Assembly: GCA_022821685.1 (NCBI GenBank)
Contig: JAJEDD010000025.1
Coordinates: 1 to 64,000, forward strand
Reading direction: 5' to 3'
DNA length: 64,000 nucleotides
Source: Acidimicrobiia bacterium
Lineage (GTDB): Bacteria > Actinomycetota > Acidimicrobiia > Acidimicrobiales > Aldehydirespiratoraceae
Below are positions 42,883-52,590 of the stretch, in pieces. The notes below the pieces were generated by a model. It saw nothing but the letters and a program-made list of their open reading frames with translations. It was not told the origin of the DNA and ran no database searches. Position 1 is the first letter of the stretch. Each line of letters opens with the position of its first letter. Both the position numbers and the translations under genes were made by a program.

Positions 42883-44393
42883 CCGAGATCGCGGATGGTC
42901 AGGTGTTGGCGGGCCAGTGATCTGATGGCGGCACGCCGTCTCAGCAGGCGCTCCTCGGCGGGCAGTGCGCCCACCGTCCGCAGTGCGTCGGCGATGGCCT
43001 CGGTGAGCCACCTCGAGGTGTAAGCCACCGTCGGACCCTCGGGAACCACCCGATTGATCAGACCCTCGTCGCGCAGCGCCGCAGTGTCGGCCGCCTGGCC
43101 ACGGGCCATCTGCTCGGACTCGCCGGTGTGGCGAAAGAGGATCGCAGAGGCTGCCTCAGGCGCGATCGGCGCCAGCCAGCTGTGCTCCACCGCGACCATG
43201 GAGTCGGCGGGGAGCAGGGCAATGGCGCCGGCGCCGGAGCCCTCGCCCAGCAGCACGGCCACGGTGGGGATGCGCACCCTCAACAGGTCGCGAATGAGCG
43301 CGCCGACGATGTGGGCTAGGCCCTCGGACTCCGCCTCCACGCCCACCGGTGCGCCGCGGGTGTCGATGAGGGTCACCAGCGCCAGCCCCAACTCCTCGGC
43401 GATAGCGAGCGCCCGCAGCGCTTTGTGATAACCGCCGGGACTCACTTCGGCGCCCCGCCCGTCGGGCCGGCGGAAGCCGATGGCCATGGCAGGCTCGGTG
43501 CCGAACCTGGCGAATCCGGCCACGAGGCCCTGGTCGTCGCGGCCCCGCCGGTCGCCGCGCAGCTCGATCAACCCATGGCCGGAGGCTTCGACCACGGTCT
43601 CGATGGACGGCCGGTCCGCCGACCTCGACCGCGCCACTGACTGCCAGGGATCGGTGTGGCGCAGGTCGTGGGCCTCGGCGGATTGGGGCATAGCCGGGCT
43701 CGGAGTGCCGGTGCCCGCGTCGGTCACGATGTCGAGCCACTCGATGATCCGCGGCCTCAGGGTCTCAGGGGGCACGATGTCGTCGATCAGGCCCCGCCCC
43801 AGAGCCGACTCGGCGCTGAATTCCTCGATGTCGACGGGCGTGTTGGTCACCGCCTCCACCACCCGCGGGCCGGTAATGGCGATCGAGGCTCCGGGTTCGG
43901 CCCATACCAGATGGCCCTGCATGCCCCACGCGGCCAGCGCTCCGCCCATGGCGGGGTCCATCAGGTAGCAGAGGTAGGGCAGGCCGGCCTCACGGTGTTC
44001 CGAAATGGCCGCGCCGATGGACAGCATCTTGACGAAGGCCGGGGTGCCCTCCTGCATCCGTGTGCCACCGGACCGGCAGACGGCGATGACCGGCTTGCGA
44101 GCTGCGGTGGCCATCACGAACACCCGAGCGACCCGCTCGCCCGCGGCGATGCCGAGCGTGCCGGCCATGAACTCGTACTCGCTGCAAACCACCGCCACCT
44201 CGTGGCCGCCGACGGTGGCGAAGCCAGCCCGCACCGCCTCGGCCGACGGATCGTCGGCTTGCAGGCGGGCCAGGCGCTCGGTGTAGGCGAGGCGGTCGCT
44301 GAACCGCAGCGGGTCGGTGGTCAGCACCTCCCGAGACAGCTCCACGAAACTGCCGCCGGTCAGCGTCTCAAGGAGTTCTTCCGCCTCGGTCAT
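42873..44393 (-). CDS. Acetyl-CoA carboxylase-type carboxyltransferase (beta-alpha fusion)
   Basis: 506 aa combining two crotonase-fold carboxyltransferase halves. The first has R-S-G-G-T-R-M-Q-E-G-T-P-A-F and M-G-G-A-L-A-A-W-G (AccD-like). The second has I-D-T-R-G-A-P-V-G-V-E-A-E-S-E-G and G-E-G-S-G-A-G-A-I-A-L (AccA-like). Such enzymes transfer CO2 from biotin to an acyl-CoA. No biotin carboxylase or biotin carrier gene is in the window, so it must borrow them or do another reaction. ATG 44393 with GGAGG 4 bases upstream. Convergent with pucR. Confidence 0.85.
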   Translation of the reverse strand: MTEAEELLETLTGGSFVELSREVLTTDPLRFSDRLAYTERLARLQADDPSAEAVRAGFATVGGHEVAVVCSEYEFMAGTLGIAAGERVARVFVMATAARKPVIAVCRSGGTRMQEGTPAFVKMLSIGAAISEHREAGLPYLCYLMDPAMGGALAAWGMQGHLVWAEPGASIAITGPRVVEAVTNTPVDIEEFSAESALGRGLIDDIVPPETLRPRIIEWLDIVTDAGTGTPSPAMPQSAEAHDLRHTDPWQSVARSRSADRPSIETVVEASGHGLIELRGDRRGRDDQGLVAGFARFGTEPAMAIGFRRPDGRGAEVSPGGYHKALRALAIAEELGLALVTLIDTRGAPVGVEAESEGLAHIVGALIRDLLRVRIPTVAVLLGEGSGAGAIALLPADSMVAVEHSWLAPIAPEAASAILFRHTGESEQMARGQAADTAALRDEGLINRVVPEGPTVAYTSRWLTEAIADALRTVGALPAEERLLRRRAAIRSLARQHLTIRDLGHP

Positions 44394-44517
44394 TTCCTCC
44401 AAGCTCTCACTGTTGCCCCGGCCTGCGGTCCGCGAATCTCGCCAAGACAAACCGCAAGCCTTGTCGATGAACCATAAGAGGGCGCGTGAGCGGGCGGGTC
44501 GAGCGGACCATGGCAGG

Positions 44518-45717
44518 TCACGATGCGGCGTGGCGGCGGGCGACCAATGCCATTCCCGCAGCGGCTGCCGCCGACGTGACGGCGGCAAAGCCCCAGGCCC
44601 AGTCGTAACCGGTCGTCTCCACCAGCACGCCGAACAGCAGCGGACCGCAGACCGCGCCGGTGAAGTTGCCGGTCATGGTGATGCCGGTAGCCGCTCCCGG
44701 CGCCGACGGGTTGGCGCGCACCGTGGCCAGATGGAACAGGCCCGGCCACGCGAACGAGGTGGCGAAGGAGAACGGCATGGCTGCGTACAGCATTGCGGTG
44801 GACCCGGTCGACAGGGCCACGAAGGCCAGCGCGGCCACCGCGAACATGGCGGCCAGCATCCAGAACGGGCTGAGGGCGGCCCGGTCGGCACTGGCGCCCA
44901 TCACCAGCCTCGAAACGATCCCCACCACGCTTCCCGCCATCAGCAGGATCCCGGCCGCGGCCTCGTTTATGCCGATCTCCACGCTCGACAGCACGAAGAA
45001 GGAGCTGAGCGCCATCGAGCCCATGGCGGCCAGGCAGGTGGAGCCGGTGGCGGCCACCAGCAGCCCTATGGCCATGTCGGGGCGGGTGCCGGCGGCACGG
45101 CGCAGGTCCGGCGGCGTGCCGGCGACGGCGGGCACCCACAGCGACACCCCGAAGGCGAACAGCCCGCCCAGCACGAAGGCCCAACTCCAGCCGATGGTGA
45201 GCCCCACCGTGGGGATGGCCAGCCCGCCCAGCAGCGACGCGGCCGGTATCCCCGACTTCTGGATGCCCAGGGCGAGTCCCTGGCGCCGGCTGGCGACGCC
45301 CCTGGCCACGTACAGGTTGGCCGCGGGCTGGCCCCATGAGTTGGCCAGCCCGGCCAAGCCCACCAGGATCAGCAGCGCCGCCCACGACCGGCCCAGCCCG
45401 CCGGTGACGAGCAGGACCGCGCCGGCGGCCGCGGTGGAGAGGCGCAGTCCCGCGGTCGGTCCGATGCGCTCCACCATCCGCCCCGATAGCGCCGAAGTCA
45501 GCGCGCCCACGAAGAAGAAGGCGCTCACCGTCATCCCGATCTGGGCCTCGCCGACGCCGAGGTCGTCCTGGATCTGCACGGCCAGCGCGCTCACCAGGGT
45601 GGGGCTGAGGTTGGCGGCCGTGGTCACCAGCAGCGAAGCGGTCACCAGAGCGGCGAACCCCGCGGTCTTCCCCGAGCCCTCCAAGAGCCTCGCTCGGTTC
45701 GGACCGCGGCGTTGCAC
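44518..45717 (-). CDS. MFS transporter
   Basis: 399-aa inner-membrane carrier with about twelve hydrophobic segments. It has the major-facilitator loop motif G-R-M-V-E-R-I-G-P between TM2 and TM3, and M-G-A-S-A-D-R in the second half. GTG start at 45717. It is upstream of the carboxyltransferase gene on the same strand (124-bp gap, nothing notable seen in it) and divergent from an aldehyde dehydrogenase with paired TGTATAC-like motifs between. Substrate unknown; probably an organic acid or related catabolite. Confidence 0.85.
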   Translation of the reverse strand: MQRRGPNRARLLEGSGKTAGFAALVTASLLVTTAANLSPTLVSALAVQIQDDLGVGEAQIGMTVSAFFFVGALTSALSGRMVERIGPTAGLRLSTAAAGAVLLVTGGLGRSWAALLILVGLAGLANSWGQPAANLYVARGVASRRQGLALGIQKSGIPAASLLGGLAIPTVGLTIGWSWAFVLGGLFAFGVSLWVPAVAGTPPDLRRAAGTRPDMAIGLLVAATGSTCLAAMGSMALSSFFVLSSVEIGINEAAAGILLMAGSVVGIVSRLVMGASADRAALSPFWMLAAMFAVAALAFVALSTGSTAMLYAAMPFSFATSFAWPGLFHLATVRANPSAPGAATGITMTGNFTGAVCGPLLFGVLVETTGYDWAWGFAAVTSAAAAAGMALVARRHAAS

Positions 45718-45764
45718 CTCTCGCAGATCCTCTCGTTGGCAAGTCTCGAACCGGTCGGCCTAGG

Positions 45765-45786
45765 GTATACAGCGACCTGTATACAA
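45765..45786. promoter_or_regulatory. Paired GTATAC motifs (putative operator or -10 elements)
   Basis: GTATAC at 45765-45770 and CTGTATACAA at 45777-45786, 14 bp apart, in the divergent region between the MFS and aldehyde dehydrogenase genes. The palindrome TTGTATACAA is typical of GntR/FCD operators. The same hexamer recurs upstream of three other units in this region. Confidence 0.5.
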
Positions 45787-45836
45787 GACGCGGCTGTGCG
45801 GGGCGCCGCCCGCCTCGCGGCTGGTGGAGGCACACC

Positions 45837-47291
45837 ATGACGCTGATCCCCGCTCGCATCACGGTGGACGGCAGCGGCGACGCCGACGAGGTGGGAATCC
45901 TCATCGACGGCGCTGTCAGGCCCGGTTCGGGCCCCGAGCAGAAGCAGGTCAGCCGCAGCGATGGGCGGGTGCTGGCCGCGATGCGCAGTGCCGGCCCCTC
46001 CGACGTGCGCGCCGCCTATGCGTCGGCCGCCTCGGCCGCGCCGGACTGGGCCGGGCTGGGTCCCGCTGCCAGGGCCGAGGTGCTGCACCGCGCCGCCGGA
46101 CTGTTCCGGGACCGGGCCGACGAGCTGGCCCCGATCATCTCTGCCGACATGGGCAAGCCCGCGTCGGAGGCACGAGTGGAGGTGGCCAAGGGCGCTGCCG
46201 TGCTCGACTACTACGCCGAGCTCGGCTACCGGAGCCTGGGCACCACCTACTCCACCGACTTCGACGAGGACATCTTCACCCTCGTTGAGCCGCTGGGAGT
46301 GGTGGCCCTCATCACCCCCTGGAACTTCCCGTTCACCATCCCGATCCGCAAACTCTCGGCTGCGCTGGCCGCGGGCAACGCGGTGGTGTTCAAGCCGTCC
46401 ACCAACGCCGGCATCACCGGCCTGATGATCGCCGCCACCCTGCTCGACGCCGGACTGCCCCCTGGCCTGCTGCACGCCACCATCGGTCGCAGCTCGGTGA
46501 TTGAGGAGGCCCTGCTGTCGGCCCCCGAGCTCGACGGGGTGAGCCTCACCGGCTCCTATGAGGCCGCGGTGGCCATCCGGCGCCGGCTGCCGATGGAGGT
46601 GCCGTTCCAGGCCGAGCTGGGCGGCAAGAACACCATCGTGGTGTGGGCCGACGCCGACCTCGACAAGGCGGCCGACATCATCGTGGCCTCCAGCTTCCGC
46701 AACAACGGCCAGATCTGCACCGCGGCGGGACGGCTGCTGGTACACACCGACATATACGACGACCTGCTGGCCCGTCTCACCGCCCGCCTGGTGGCCATGA
46801 CCGACACCTCCGGCCGCGACGAGTTGGGGATCCTGGTCAGCGACGGCGAGGCCGGGCGGGTCGAGGACTACGTGTCGCTGGCCGACCAGCAGGCCCGCCA
46901 TGTGGTGCGCCCCGAGCCCGGCGGCTGGCGCGACGGCAGGGTGGCGCCCGCGGTGCTGGTCGATCCCGAGCAGGGCCCGCTCACCACCGAGGAGATCTTC
47001 GGCCCGGTGGTCACCTTCGAGCCGGTCGACGACATCGACGAGGCCGTCGTCATGGCCAACTCCACCGCCTACGGCCTCACCTCCGGCATCGTCACCGGCG
47101 ACATCGCGGTGGCCCGCCGCTTCTGGAAGGGCTCCCATGCCGGCACGGTGAAGGTCAACTCGCCGCTCACCGGCGTCCCCTTCCACGTGCCCTTCGAGGG
47201 CTACGGGCACTCCGGCGCGGGCTGGGCCGAGGGCGGCGAGTCGTCGCTCGAGTTCTTCACCCGCACCAAGACCGTGTACGTGCGCTCCTAG
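45837..47291 (+). CDS. Aldehyde dehydrogenase (NAD(P)+ dependent) 1
   Basis: 484 aa. Canonical ALDH superfamily features: T-P-W-N-F-P-F-T (about residue 160), K-P-S-T-N-A-G, E-L-G-G-K-N with the general-base Glu, and the catalytic Cys in N-N-G-Q-I-C-T-A-A. The C-terminal E-I-F-G-P-V-V-T-F is also present. Oxidises an aldehyde to acid in the cytosol; closest in style to succinate-semialdehyde/benzaldehyde-type enzymes, but specificity is not readable. First gene of a run of four co-directional genes behind the paired GTATAC motifs. Confidence 0.9.
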   Translation: MTLIPARITVDGSGDADEVGILIDGAVRPGSGPEQKQVSRSDGRVLAAMRSAGPSDVRAAYASAASAAPDWAGLGPAARAEVLHRAAGLFRDRADELAPIISADMGKPASEARVEVAKGAAVLDYYAELGYRSLGTTYSTDFDEDIFTLVEPLGVVALITPWNFPFTIPIRKLSAALAAGNAVVFKPSTNAGITGLMIAATLLDAGLPPGLLHATIGRSSVIEEALLSAPELDGVSLTGSYEAAVAIRRRLPMEVPFQAELGGKNTIVVWADADLDKAADIIVASSFRNNGQICTAAGRLLVHTDIYDDLLARLTARLVAMTDTSGRDELGILVSDGEAGRVEDYVSLADQQARHVVRPEPGGWRDGRVAPAVLVDPEQGPLTTEEIFGPVVTFEPVDDIDEAVVMANSTAYGLTSGIVTGDIAVARRFWKGSHAGTVKVNSPLTGVPFHVPFEGYGHSGAGWAEGGESSLEFFTRTKTVYVRS

Positions 47292-47331
47292 CGGCCACCG
47301 TCACCCAATCGACAACAGAAAGAGGCTTCCG

Positions 47332-48048
47332 ATGCTCGGACCCGTCGAATACCGCCAAGCCCTCGAGGCGGCCCGCAACGAGTGGCACTCCAAGAACCAC
47401 CCGTTCTTCAAGACCTGGGCCGCGGGCGAGCTGTCCAACGGCGCCATGCGGGCCTACTGCCAGCAGCACTACAACTTCGTGAGCAACGCGTCGCGCTACT
47501 CGGGGATCATGTACGGGCTGTGCGACTGGCACGACGCCCGCACGCTGCTGCTGGAGAACCTCAACGAGGAGGAGGACCCCGACGAGCGCCACGTCGACAT
47601 GCTCTCCCGGTTCGGGATGGCGCTGGGCATGACCTTCGAGGAGGGCCGCTCCGCCCCCGACCTGCCCACCACCGCCGCCCTCAAGGACTTCATCATCAAC
47701 ACGCTGATGATGCGCAGCGTGCTGGAGGGCATCGCCACCCTCACCATCGGGCTGGAGTCGCAGGTGCCCGAGCTGTACGCGCCGCTGATCGATCCGCTGC
47801 GCAACGTCTACGGGTTCAGCGACACCGACATCGAGTTCTTCACCCTGCACGTGGTGGCCGACGTGGAGCACGGCGACGCCGGCTTCGAGATCATCATCAA
47901 CCACTCCGAAGACGAGCGCGAGCAGCAGATGGTGATCGAGCAGGTGCGCCAGGCCGCCATGAAGCGCTGGTTCTACATGGACGGGCTGTGGCTGCAATAC
48001 GTGGAGGGCCGCGAGTGGTATCCCGCGGCCGCCCCCGTCGCTGCCTGA
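47332..48048 (+). CDS. PqqC/TenA-like heme-oxygenase-fold protein
   Basis: 238 aa, all-helical. N-H-P-F-F-K-T-W-A-A-G-E-L ... R-A-Y-C-Q-Q-H-Y-N-F-V near the N-terminus is the PqqC/CADD signature, and E-E-E-D-P-D-E-R-H and H-V-V-A-D-V-E-H-G-D supply Glu/His ligands typical of the diiron members of this fold (HDO-type oxidases/oxygenases). It sits between two aldehyde dehydrogenase genes. A role in oxidising a small organic substrate is plausible (inference). AGAAAGAGG precedes the ATG. Confidence 0.8.
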   Translation: MLGPVEYRQALEAARNEWHSKNHPFFKTWAAGELSNGAMRAYCQQHYNFVSNASRYSGIMYGLCDWHDARTLLLENLNEEEDPDERHVDMLSRFGMALGMTFEEGRSAPDLPTTAALKDFIINTLMMRSVLEGIATLTIGLESQVPELYAPLIDPLRNVYGFSDTDIEFFTLHVVADVEHGDAGFEIIINHSEDEREQQMVIEQVRQAAMKRWFYMDGLWLQYVEGREWYPAAAPVAA

Positions 48049-48080
48049 GGCCGAGCGGCCGGGCCTGAGGGCTCGCCTCC

Positions 48081-49592
48081 ATGACGTTCAGCGATCTGCT
48101 TGACCTGCCCGCCGACGCAGCGGGTGCCGAGGTTCCGATGTGGATCGACGGCCGGCCTACCGCGTCCTCGGACGGGGCTGTCGCCGTGCGCGACGACGTG
48201 AACCCGGCGAACGGCTCGATGCTGGCCCGAGTTCACCAGGCCTCGACCGCCGACATCGACCGGGCGGTGGCCGCGGCGGCTCGCTCGCAGCCGGAGTGGG
48301 CCGCGCTGGGCGTCCACGAGCGGGCGGCCCGCCTGGCCGAATGGGGCCGCCGGGTGGCCGCGGCCGCGCCCCGGCTCGGCCTGCTCGACGCCCGCGACAG
48401 CGGCACCGCGGTGGCCTCGATGGCGGCCAGCGCGGCCAAGGGCGGCAAGTTCCTGCAGACCATCGCTGGAGTGGCCCCCGAGTTGCACGGGCGGACCATC
48501 CCGGCCACCCCCGGCGGGCTGCACTTCACCGAGCCTGCCCCCTGGGGGGTGGTGGCCGCACTGTGCGCCTACAACCACCCCACCCTGTTCACCTGCATGA
48601 AGGCCGCCCCCGCGCTCGCCGCGGGCAACTCGGTGGTGCTCAAACCGGCCGAGCAGACCCCGCTGTCGCCGCTGGTGATCGCCTCGCTGGCCGCCGATCT
48701 GCTGCCCGACGGCGTGCTCAACGTGGTGCCCGGCGCGGCGGCCGCGGGCGAGGCGCTGGTCGCCCATCCCGACGTGCCCAGAGTGTCGTTCACCGGCTCG
48801 CTGCGCACCGGCCTGGCCGTGCAGGCCGCCGCCGGCGCGTCGGGGGTGCTCAAGAGCCTCACCCTGGAGCTGGGCGGCAAGAACCCCATCGTGATATTCG
48901 ACGACGTCGATCCCGACACCGCCGCCGCCGCGGTGGTGAAGGGCTCGAACTTCGCCCGGGTCGGCGGCCAGAGCTGCGGCGCCACCAGCCGGTTGCTGAT
49001 CCATGAGGACCTTCAGGAGGCAGTGCTGGAGCGGGTGGTCGAATCGACCGAGCAGATCCGCATCGGCATGCCCGACGATCCGTCGTCCGACATGGGCTGC
49101 ATGGTGTCGCACGCCCACCGCGACCGGATTCTCGGTTTCGTTGCGGCGGGCGCCGCCGACGGCGGATGCCTGCTGACCGGCGGCACCGCCCCCGACGATC
49201 CCGAACTGGCCCAGGGAGCGTTCATCCGCCCCGCCGTGTTCGACAAAGTGGACCACGGTTCGACCATCGCCCGCACCGAGATCTTCGGACCCGTGCTGGC
49301 CGTCACATCGTTCACCGACGCGGCGGCTGCGGTGGCCATGGCCAACGACACCGAATACGGGCTCACCGCCAGCATCTGGAGCAACGACGTCAACCGGGCG
49401 CTGGGCGCGGCCCGGGCCATCGATGCCGGCTACGTGTGGGTCAACGACGTGGAGGTGCGCTATCCGGGCCTTCCCTTCGGCGGCTGGAAACAGTCGGGCA
49501 TCGGCAAAGAGCTCGGCCTAGTGGACGACATCTTGAGCCACACCCGCTCCAAGGCGATCAGCGTCGCCATCTCGCCCGCACGCCTGGCGTGA
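48081..49592 (+). CDS. Aldehyde dehydrogenase 2
   Basis: 503 aa. ALDH motifs are present: A-P-W-G-V-V-A-A-L, K-P-A-E-Q-T-P-L-S-P, L-E-L-G-G-K-N-P-I-V and catalytic Cys in G-G-Q-S-C-G-A-T. The C-terminal E-I-F-G-P-V-L-A-V is also present. Distinct from ALDH 1 (betaine-aldehyde-like K-P-A-E-Q motif). Co-directional with ALDH 1 and the PqqC-like gene, 32 bp downstream of the latter, suggesting one catabolic operon with two sequential aldehyde or semialdehyde steps, or one enzyme for each of two substrates. Confidence 0.9.
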   Translation: MTFSDLLDLPADAAGAEVPMWIDGRPTASSDGAVAVRDDVNPANGSMLARVHQASTADIDRAVAAAARSQPEWAALGVHERAARLAEWGRRVAAAAPRLGLLDARDSGTAVASMAASAAKGGKFLQTIAGVAPELHGRTIPATPGGLHFTEPAPWGVVAALCAYNHPTLFTCMKAAPALAAGNSVVLKPAEQTPLSPLVIASLAADLLPDGVLNVVPGAAAAGEALVAHPDVPRVSFTGSLRTGLAVQAAAGASGVLKSLTLELGGKNPIVIFDDVDPDTAAAAVVKGSNFARVGGQSCGATSRLLIHEDLQEAVLERVVESTEQIRIGMPDDPSSDMGCMVSHAHRDRILGFVAAGAADGGCLLTGGTAPDDPELAQGAFIRPAVFDKVDHGSTIARTEIFGPVLAVTSFTDAAAAVAMANDTEYGLTASIWSNDVNRALGAARAIDAGYVWVNDVEVRYPGLPFGGWKQSGIGKELGLVDDILSHTRSKAISVAISPARLA

Positions 49593-49623
49593 GCGAGCCG
49601 CCGGCTCTGCTGCTGGGGCTGGG

Positions 49624-50799
49624 GTGACCGGCCCCGGCATGGACGCCGACCCTGTCCAAGCTGTCGGCGCTCGCCGCGAGGCCGTCGGGCAGTACGCGGG
49701 GGCGCTGCTCTTCTCGCTGAGCCTCGGCGTGACCCTGGTCGCCTTCCCGCTGTTCGTGATCGACCTGGGCCGGTCGTCGACGGCGGCGGGGGTGCTGATC
49801 GGGCTGTCGGCCGCGGTGCAGGTGGTCACCCGCTGGGGGCTCGGCTCGGTGATGAGGGTCGTGTCCAACTCCGACATCATCACCGCCGCGGCGGTGCTGA
49901 TGGGTCTCGGTGTCGGGGTGCTGGTCTTCGAGTCGACGCTGGCCGTGCTGGTGGCCTCGGCCGTGCTGCAGGGTGTGGCTCGAGCCTTCTTTTGGACCGG
50001 CAACCAGGTGCAGATCGTCCGCTCGGCCCGTTCCACTGCCAGGTCCATCGCCACTTTGAACATGGTCGCCACCGTCGGAATGCTGATCGGCCCGGCGCTA
50101 GGCGGCGTCATCGCCCAGACCTCGTATCGGGCCGCGTTCGCAGTGTCGGCGGTGGTGGCGCTGATCGGCGTGATCCCCACCGTGACGCTGTCGCGCCCGC
50201 CTCCGTTCGCCCGGGTGGGCGGGCACAGCTACCTGCGGCTGCTGCGCCATCGGGGCGTGCGGGTGGGGGTGTGGGCCAGCGTCGCCATCGGCGCCTGGCG
50301 CGGGCTGCTGGGGTCCTACGTTCCCATCGGGCTCGACGCGGCCGGCTCCAGCGAGACCCTCATCGGCGCGGTGGTGGCCATCGCCAACGGGGCGGCTGCG
50401 GTGAGCGGCTACCTCGCGGTCGATATGGAGGGGTCCAAAGTGGCCCCCGGCGTGGCCCGGTGGGGAGCGGTCACGCTCGTCGCCACTGTGTTTGTGGGCT
50501 TCGACTTGCCCGTCGCGGCAATCACGGCTGCCCTCGTGGCCGGCGGCGTCGCCATCGGCCTGCTGCAGGTGCTGGCCATCACCGCGGTCAGCGAGGCGGT
50601 GCAGACCGAACTGCAGGGCGACGCGGTCACCATCGCGGGCGTCGCCCGGGGGCTGACCCTGTCGGGCGCGCCCCTCGGGGTGGCCGCCCTGCTGGTGATG
50701 GGGCTGGGCCCGGCCGTGCTGGTGGTGACGACGGTGCTGGTGGGACCGGCCGCGGCGTTCTGCTGGACCCGTCCCGCCCGGCGCGAAGCAGGAGCGTGA
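49624..50799 (+). CDS. MFS transporter
   Basis: 391 aa, twelve hydrophobic segments. It has F-P-L-F-V-I-D-L-G-R-S-S-T-A-A-G-V-L-I-G-L-S-A near the N-terminus and T-L-N-M-V-A-T-V-G-M-L-I-G-P-A-L-G-G in TM5, typical of drug-efflux-like MFS proteins. GTG start. Last gene of the ALDH run. It may export or import the metabolite handled by that operon; direction and substrate are unknown. Confidence 0.82.
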   Translation: MTGPGMDADPVQAVGARREAVGQYAGALLFSLSLGVTLVAFPLFVIDLGRSSTAAGVLIGLSAAVQVVTRWGLGSVMRVVSNSDIITAAAVLMGLGVGVLVFESTLAVLVASAVLQGVARAFFWTGNQVQIVRSARSTARSIATLNMVATVGMLIGPALGGVIAQTSYRAAFAVSAVVALIGVIPTVTLSRPPPFARVGGHSYLRLLRHRGVRVGVWASVAIGAWRGLLGSYVPIGLDAAGSSETLIGAVVAIANGAAAVSGYLAVDMEGSKVAPGVARWGAVTLVATVFVGFDLPVAAITAALVAGGVAIGLLQVLAITAVSEAVQTELQGDAVTIAGVARGLTLSGAPLGVAALLVMGLGPAVLVVTTVLVGPAAAFCWTRPARREAGA

Positions 50800-50817
50800 G
50801 AGCGGGGCAAGGGCCGC

Positions 50818-50856
50818 TGTATACAACAATTTGCAGGGTTGCCGGAGGCGGTATAC
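50818..50856. promoter_or_regulatory. Paired GTATAC motifs upstream of the peptide-type binding protein
   Basis: CTGTATACAA at 50817-50826 and GTATAC at 50851-50856, 32 bp apart centre to centre (about three helical turns). They lie in the 131-bp gap before the binding-protein start. Same hexamer as the sites at 45765, 56222 and 61129. Confidence 0.5.
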
Positions 50857-50930
50857 GTTGAGCGGTCCGGCTGTGGATCCGAATGCCGCAGTCGTCCTCG
50901 ACCACGGATTCCCTTGGGGGGTATCGCCAG

Positions 50931-52559
50931 ATGCTTAAGAAGCTCACGTTCATGCGGCTCCTAGCCGCCCTGTTCGTCCTTGCCCTCGTTGCCGCCGCGT
51001 GCGGCGACGACGAGCCTGCGGCGCCCGACACGAGCGCGGCCGACGCTGCTGCTCTTGCCGCGGCAGAGTCCGCAGCCGCCGACGCCAAGGCTGCTGAAGC
51101 CGCCGCGGCCGCCGAAGAGGCCATGATGGCCGCCGAGGCGCCCGAGTCGATCACGATCGCCATCCTCGAGGGTCCCGGCCGGATCGACCCGCACTTCCAG
51201 GACGGCGAGATGCGCCGCACCATGGAGAACGTCTACGAGCGGCTCATCGAGCGCGATCTCGTCGATCCGTCGATCTTCGTGCCCAGGCTGGCCGCCTCGC
51301 TGCCGAGGCTGGTCGACGACACCACCTGGGAGCTCAAGCTGCGCCGGGGCATCAGCTTCCACAACGGCGCCCCGTTCAACGCGGACGCGGCCAAGTACTC
51401 GATCGAGCGGGTGCTCAGCGAAGATCTCGACTCCGACCTCAAGGAGCAGATCGAGAAGATCACCAGCGTGGACGTGGTCGATGACTACACCATCCGCATC
51501 AACACCGACGGACCCGACCCGGTGCTTCCGGCCCGGCTCTACATGGTGCAGATGGTCGAGCCCGGCGCGGCCGCCGACGGCCTCGAGGACGAGGCAGTGG
51601 GCACCGGTCCCTACAAGTTCGTCGAGTGGGTTGCCGGCGACTCTCTGACGCTCACCCGCAACACCGACTACTGGGGCCCCGAGCCGCAGATCGACGACGT
51701 GAGGTTCGTGTTCCTGCCCGACGAGCAGTCCCGGGTGGCGGCCGTGCAGGCCGGCGACGTGCATCTGGCCGTGGGCCTGTCGGCTGACTCGGCCGACCAG
51801 ATGCCCAAGCTGTTCGTGCGCGACGAGGGCATCGAGTATCCGTACCTGAGGATGAAGAACTACGAGGGTCCGCTGGGTGACTATCCCGAGCTGCGGGTGG
51901 CCATCGCCCACGCTCTCAACACCGATGACTACATCGAGTTCATCTACCAGGGCCAGGCTGGCAAGGCGAACTGCCACATCTTCGGATCGGGCGTGTTCGG
52001 CCACAATCCCGACATCACCGACCGGGCCTACGACCCGGAGATGGCCCAGCAGATCATCGCCGACTCCGGCTATGCGGGCGAGGAGATCTCGTTCGTGGCG
52101 AACGGCACCCGCTGGACCAAGTTCGACGAGCTGTCCGAGGCCATCGCGGCCGACATGTCCGCCGTCGGGCTCAACGTCGACTTCCAGCTGCTGGCTTGGG
52201 AGGTCTGGCTGTTCGACGAGTTCCTCAAGCCGATCGGCGAGGTCGGCGGCGACATCTTCTTGTCGTCGTCCTCCAACGAGCTCCAGGACGGTGCCCGGCT
52301 CGGCTCCTACATCGGCCGCGACAACGTGACATCGTCCTACGACGATCCCGTGCTCGTCGGCATGCTGGGCGAGGCGGCCAGCGAGCTCGATCCCGTGGCG
52401 CGCGAGGCACAGTACCACGAGATCATGAAGTACAACTGCGACAACGTCGGCATCCTGCCGCTGCTCACCTATCTGAGCGTGAACGGCGGAGCCGACAACC
52501 TGTCGTGGATCCCGCGCTACGACGATACGGCTCGCGTGGAGGACATGACGCTGAGCTGA
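50931..52559 (+). CDS. ABC substrate-binding lipoprotein, family 5 (oligopeptide/nickel type)
   Basis: 542 aa. ATG 50931 is chosen because it directly precedes the signal peptide, which ends in L-V-A-A-A-C with G-D-D-E after it. An Ala-rich, probably helical linker (about residues 30-70) leads to the SBP-5 domain: N-V-Y-E-R-L-I, W-E-L-K-L-R-R-G-I-S-F-H-N-G-A-P-F and G-T-G-P-Y-K-F. Extracytoplasmic ligand receptor for peptides or similar organic solutes. No permease or ATPase genes are beside it, so the rest of the transporter must be elsewhere. Followed by a strong terminator. Confidence 0.9.
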   Translation: MLKKLTFMRLLAALFVLALVAAACGDDEPAAPDTSAADAAALAAAESAAADAKAAEAAAAAEEAMMAAEAPESITIAILEGPGRIDPHFQDGEMRRTMENVYERLIERDLVDPSIFVPRLAASLPRLVDDTTWELKLRRGISFHNGAPFNADAAKYSIERVLSEDLDSDLKEQIEKITSVDVVDDYTIRINTDGPDPVLPARLYMVQMVEPGAAADGLEDEAVGTGPYKFVEWVAGDSLTLTRNTDYWGPEPQIDDVRFVFLPDEQSRVAAVQAGDVHLAVGLSADSADQMPKLFVRDEGIEYPYLRMKNYEGPLGDYPELRVAIAHALNTDDYIEFIYQGQAGKANCHIFGSGVFGHNPDITDRAYDPEMAQQIIADSGYAGEEISFVANGTRWTKFDELSEAIAADMSAVGLNVDFQLLAWEVWLFDEFLKPIGEVGGDIFLSSSSNELQDGARLGSYIGRDNVTSSYDDPVLVGMLGEAASELDPVAREAQYHEIMKYNCDNVGILPLLTYLSVNGGADNLSWIPRYDDTARVEDMTLS

Positions 52560-52590
52560 TAGCTGCGACCTGACAATTCCCCTCCACCTG

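Noticed and set aside
48046-48066. TGAGGCCGAGCGGCCGGG after the PqqC-like gene as an element head
   Set aside because: Only about 11 bases match the left arm; not enough to claim a copy.
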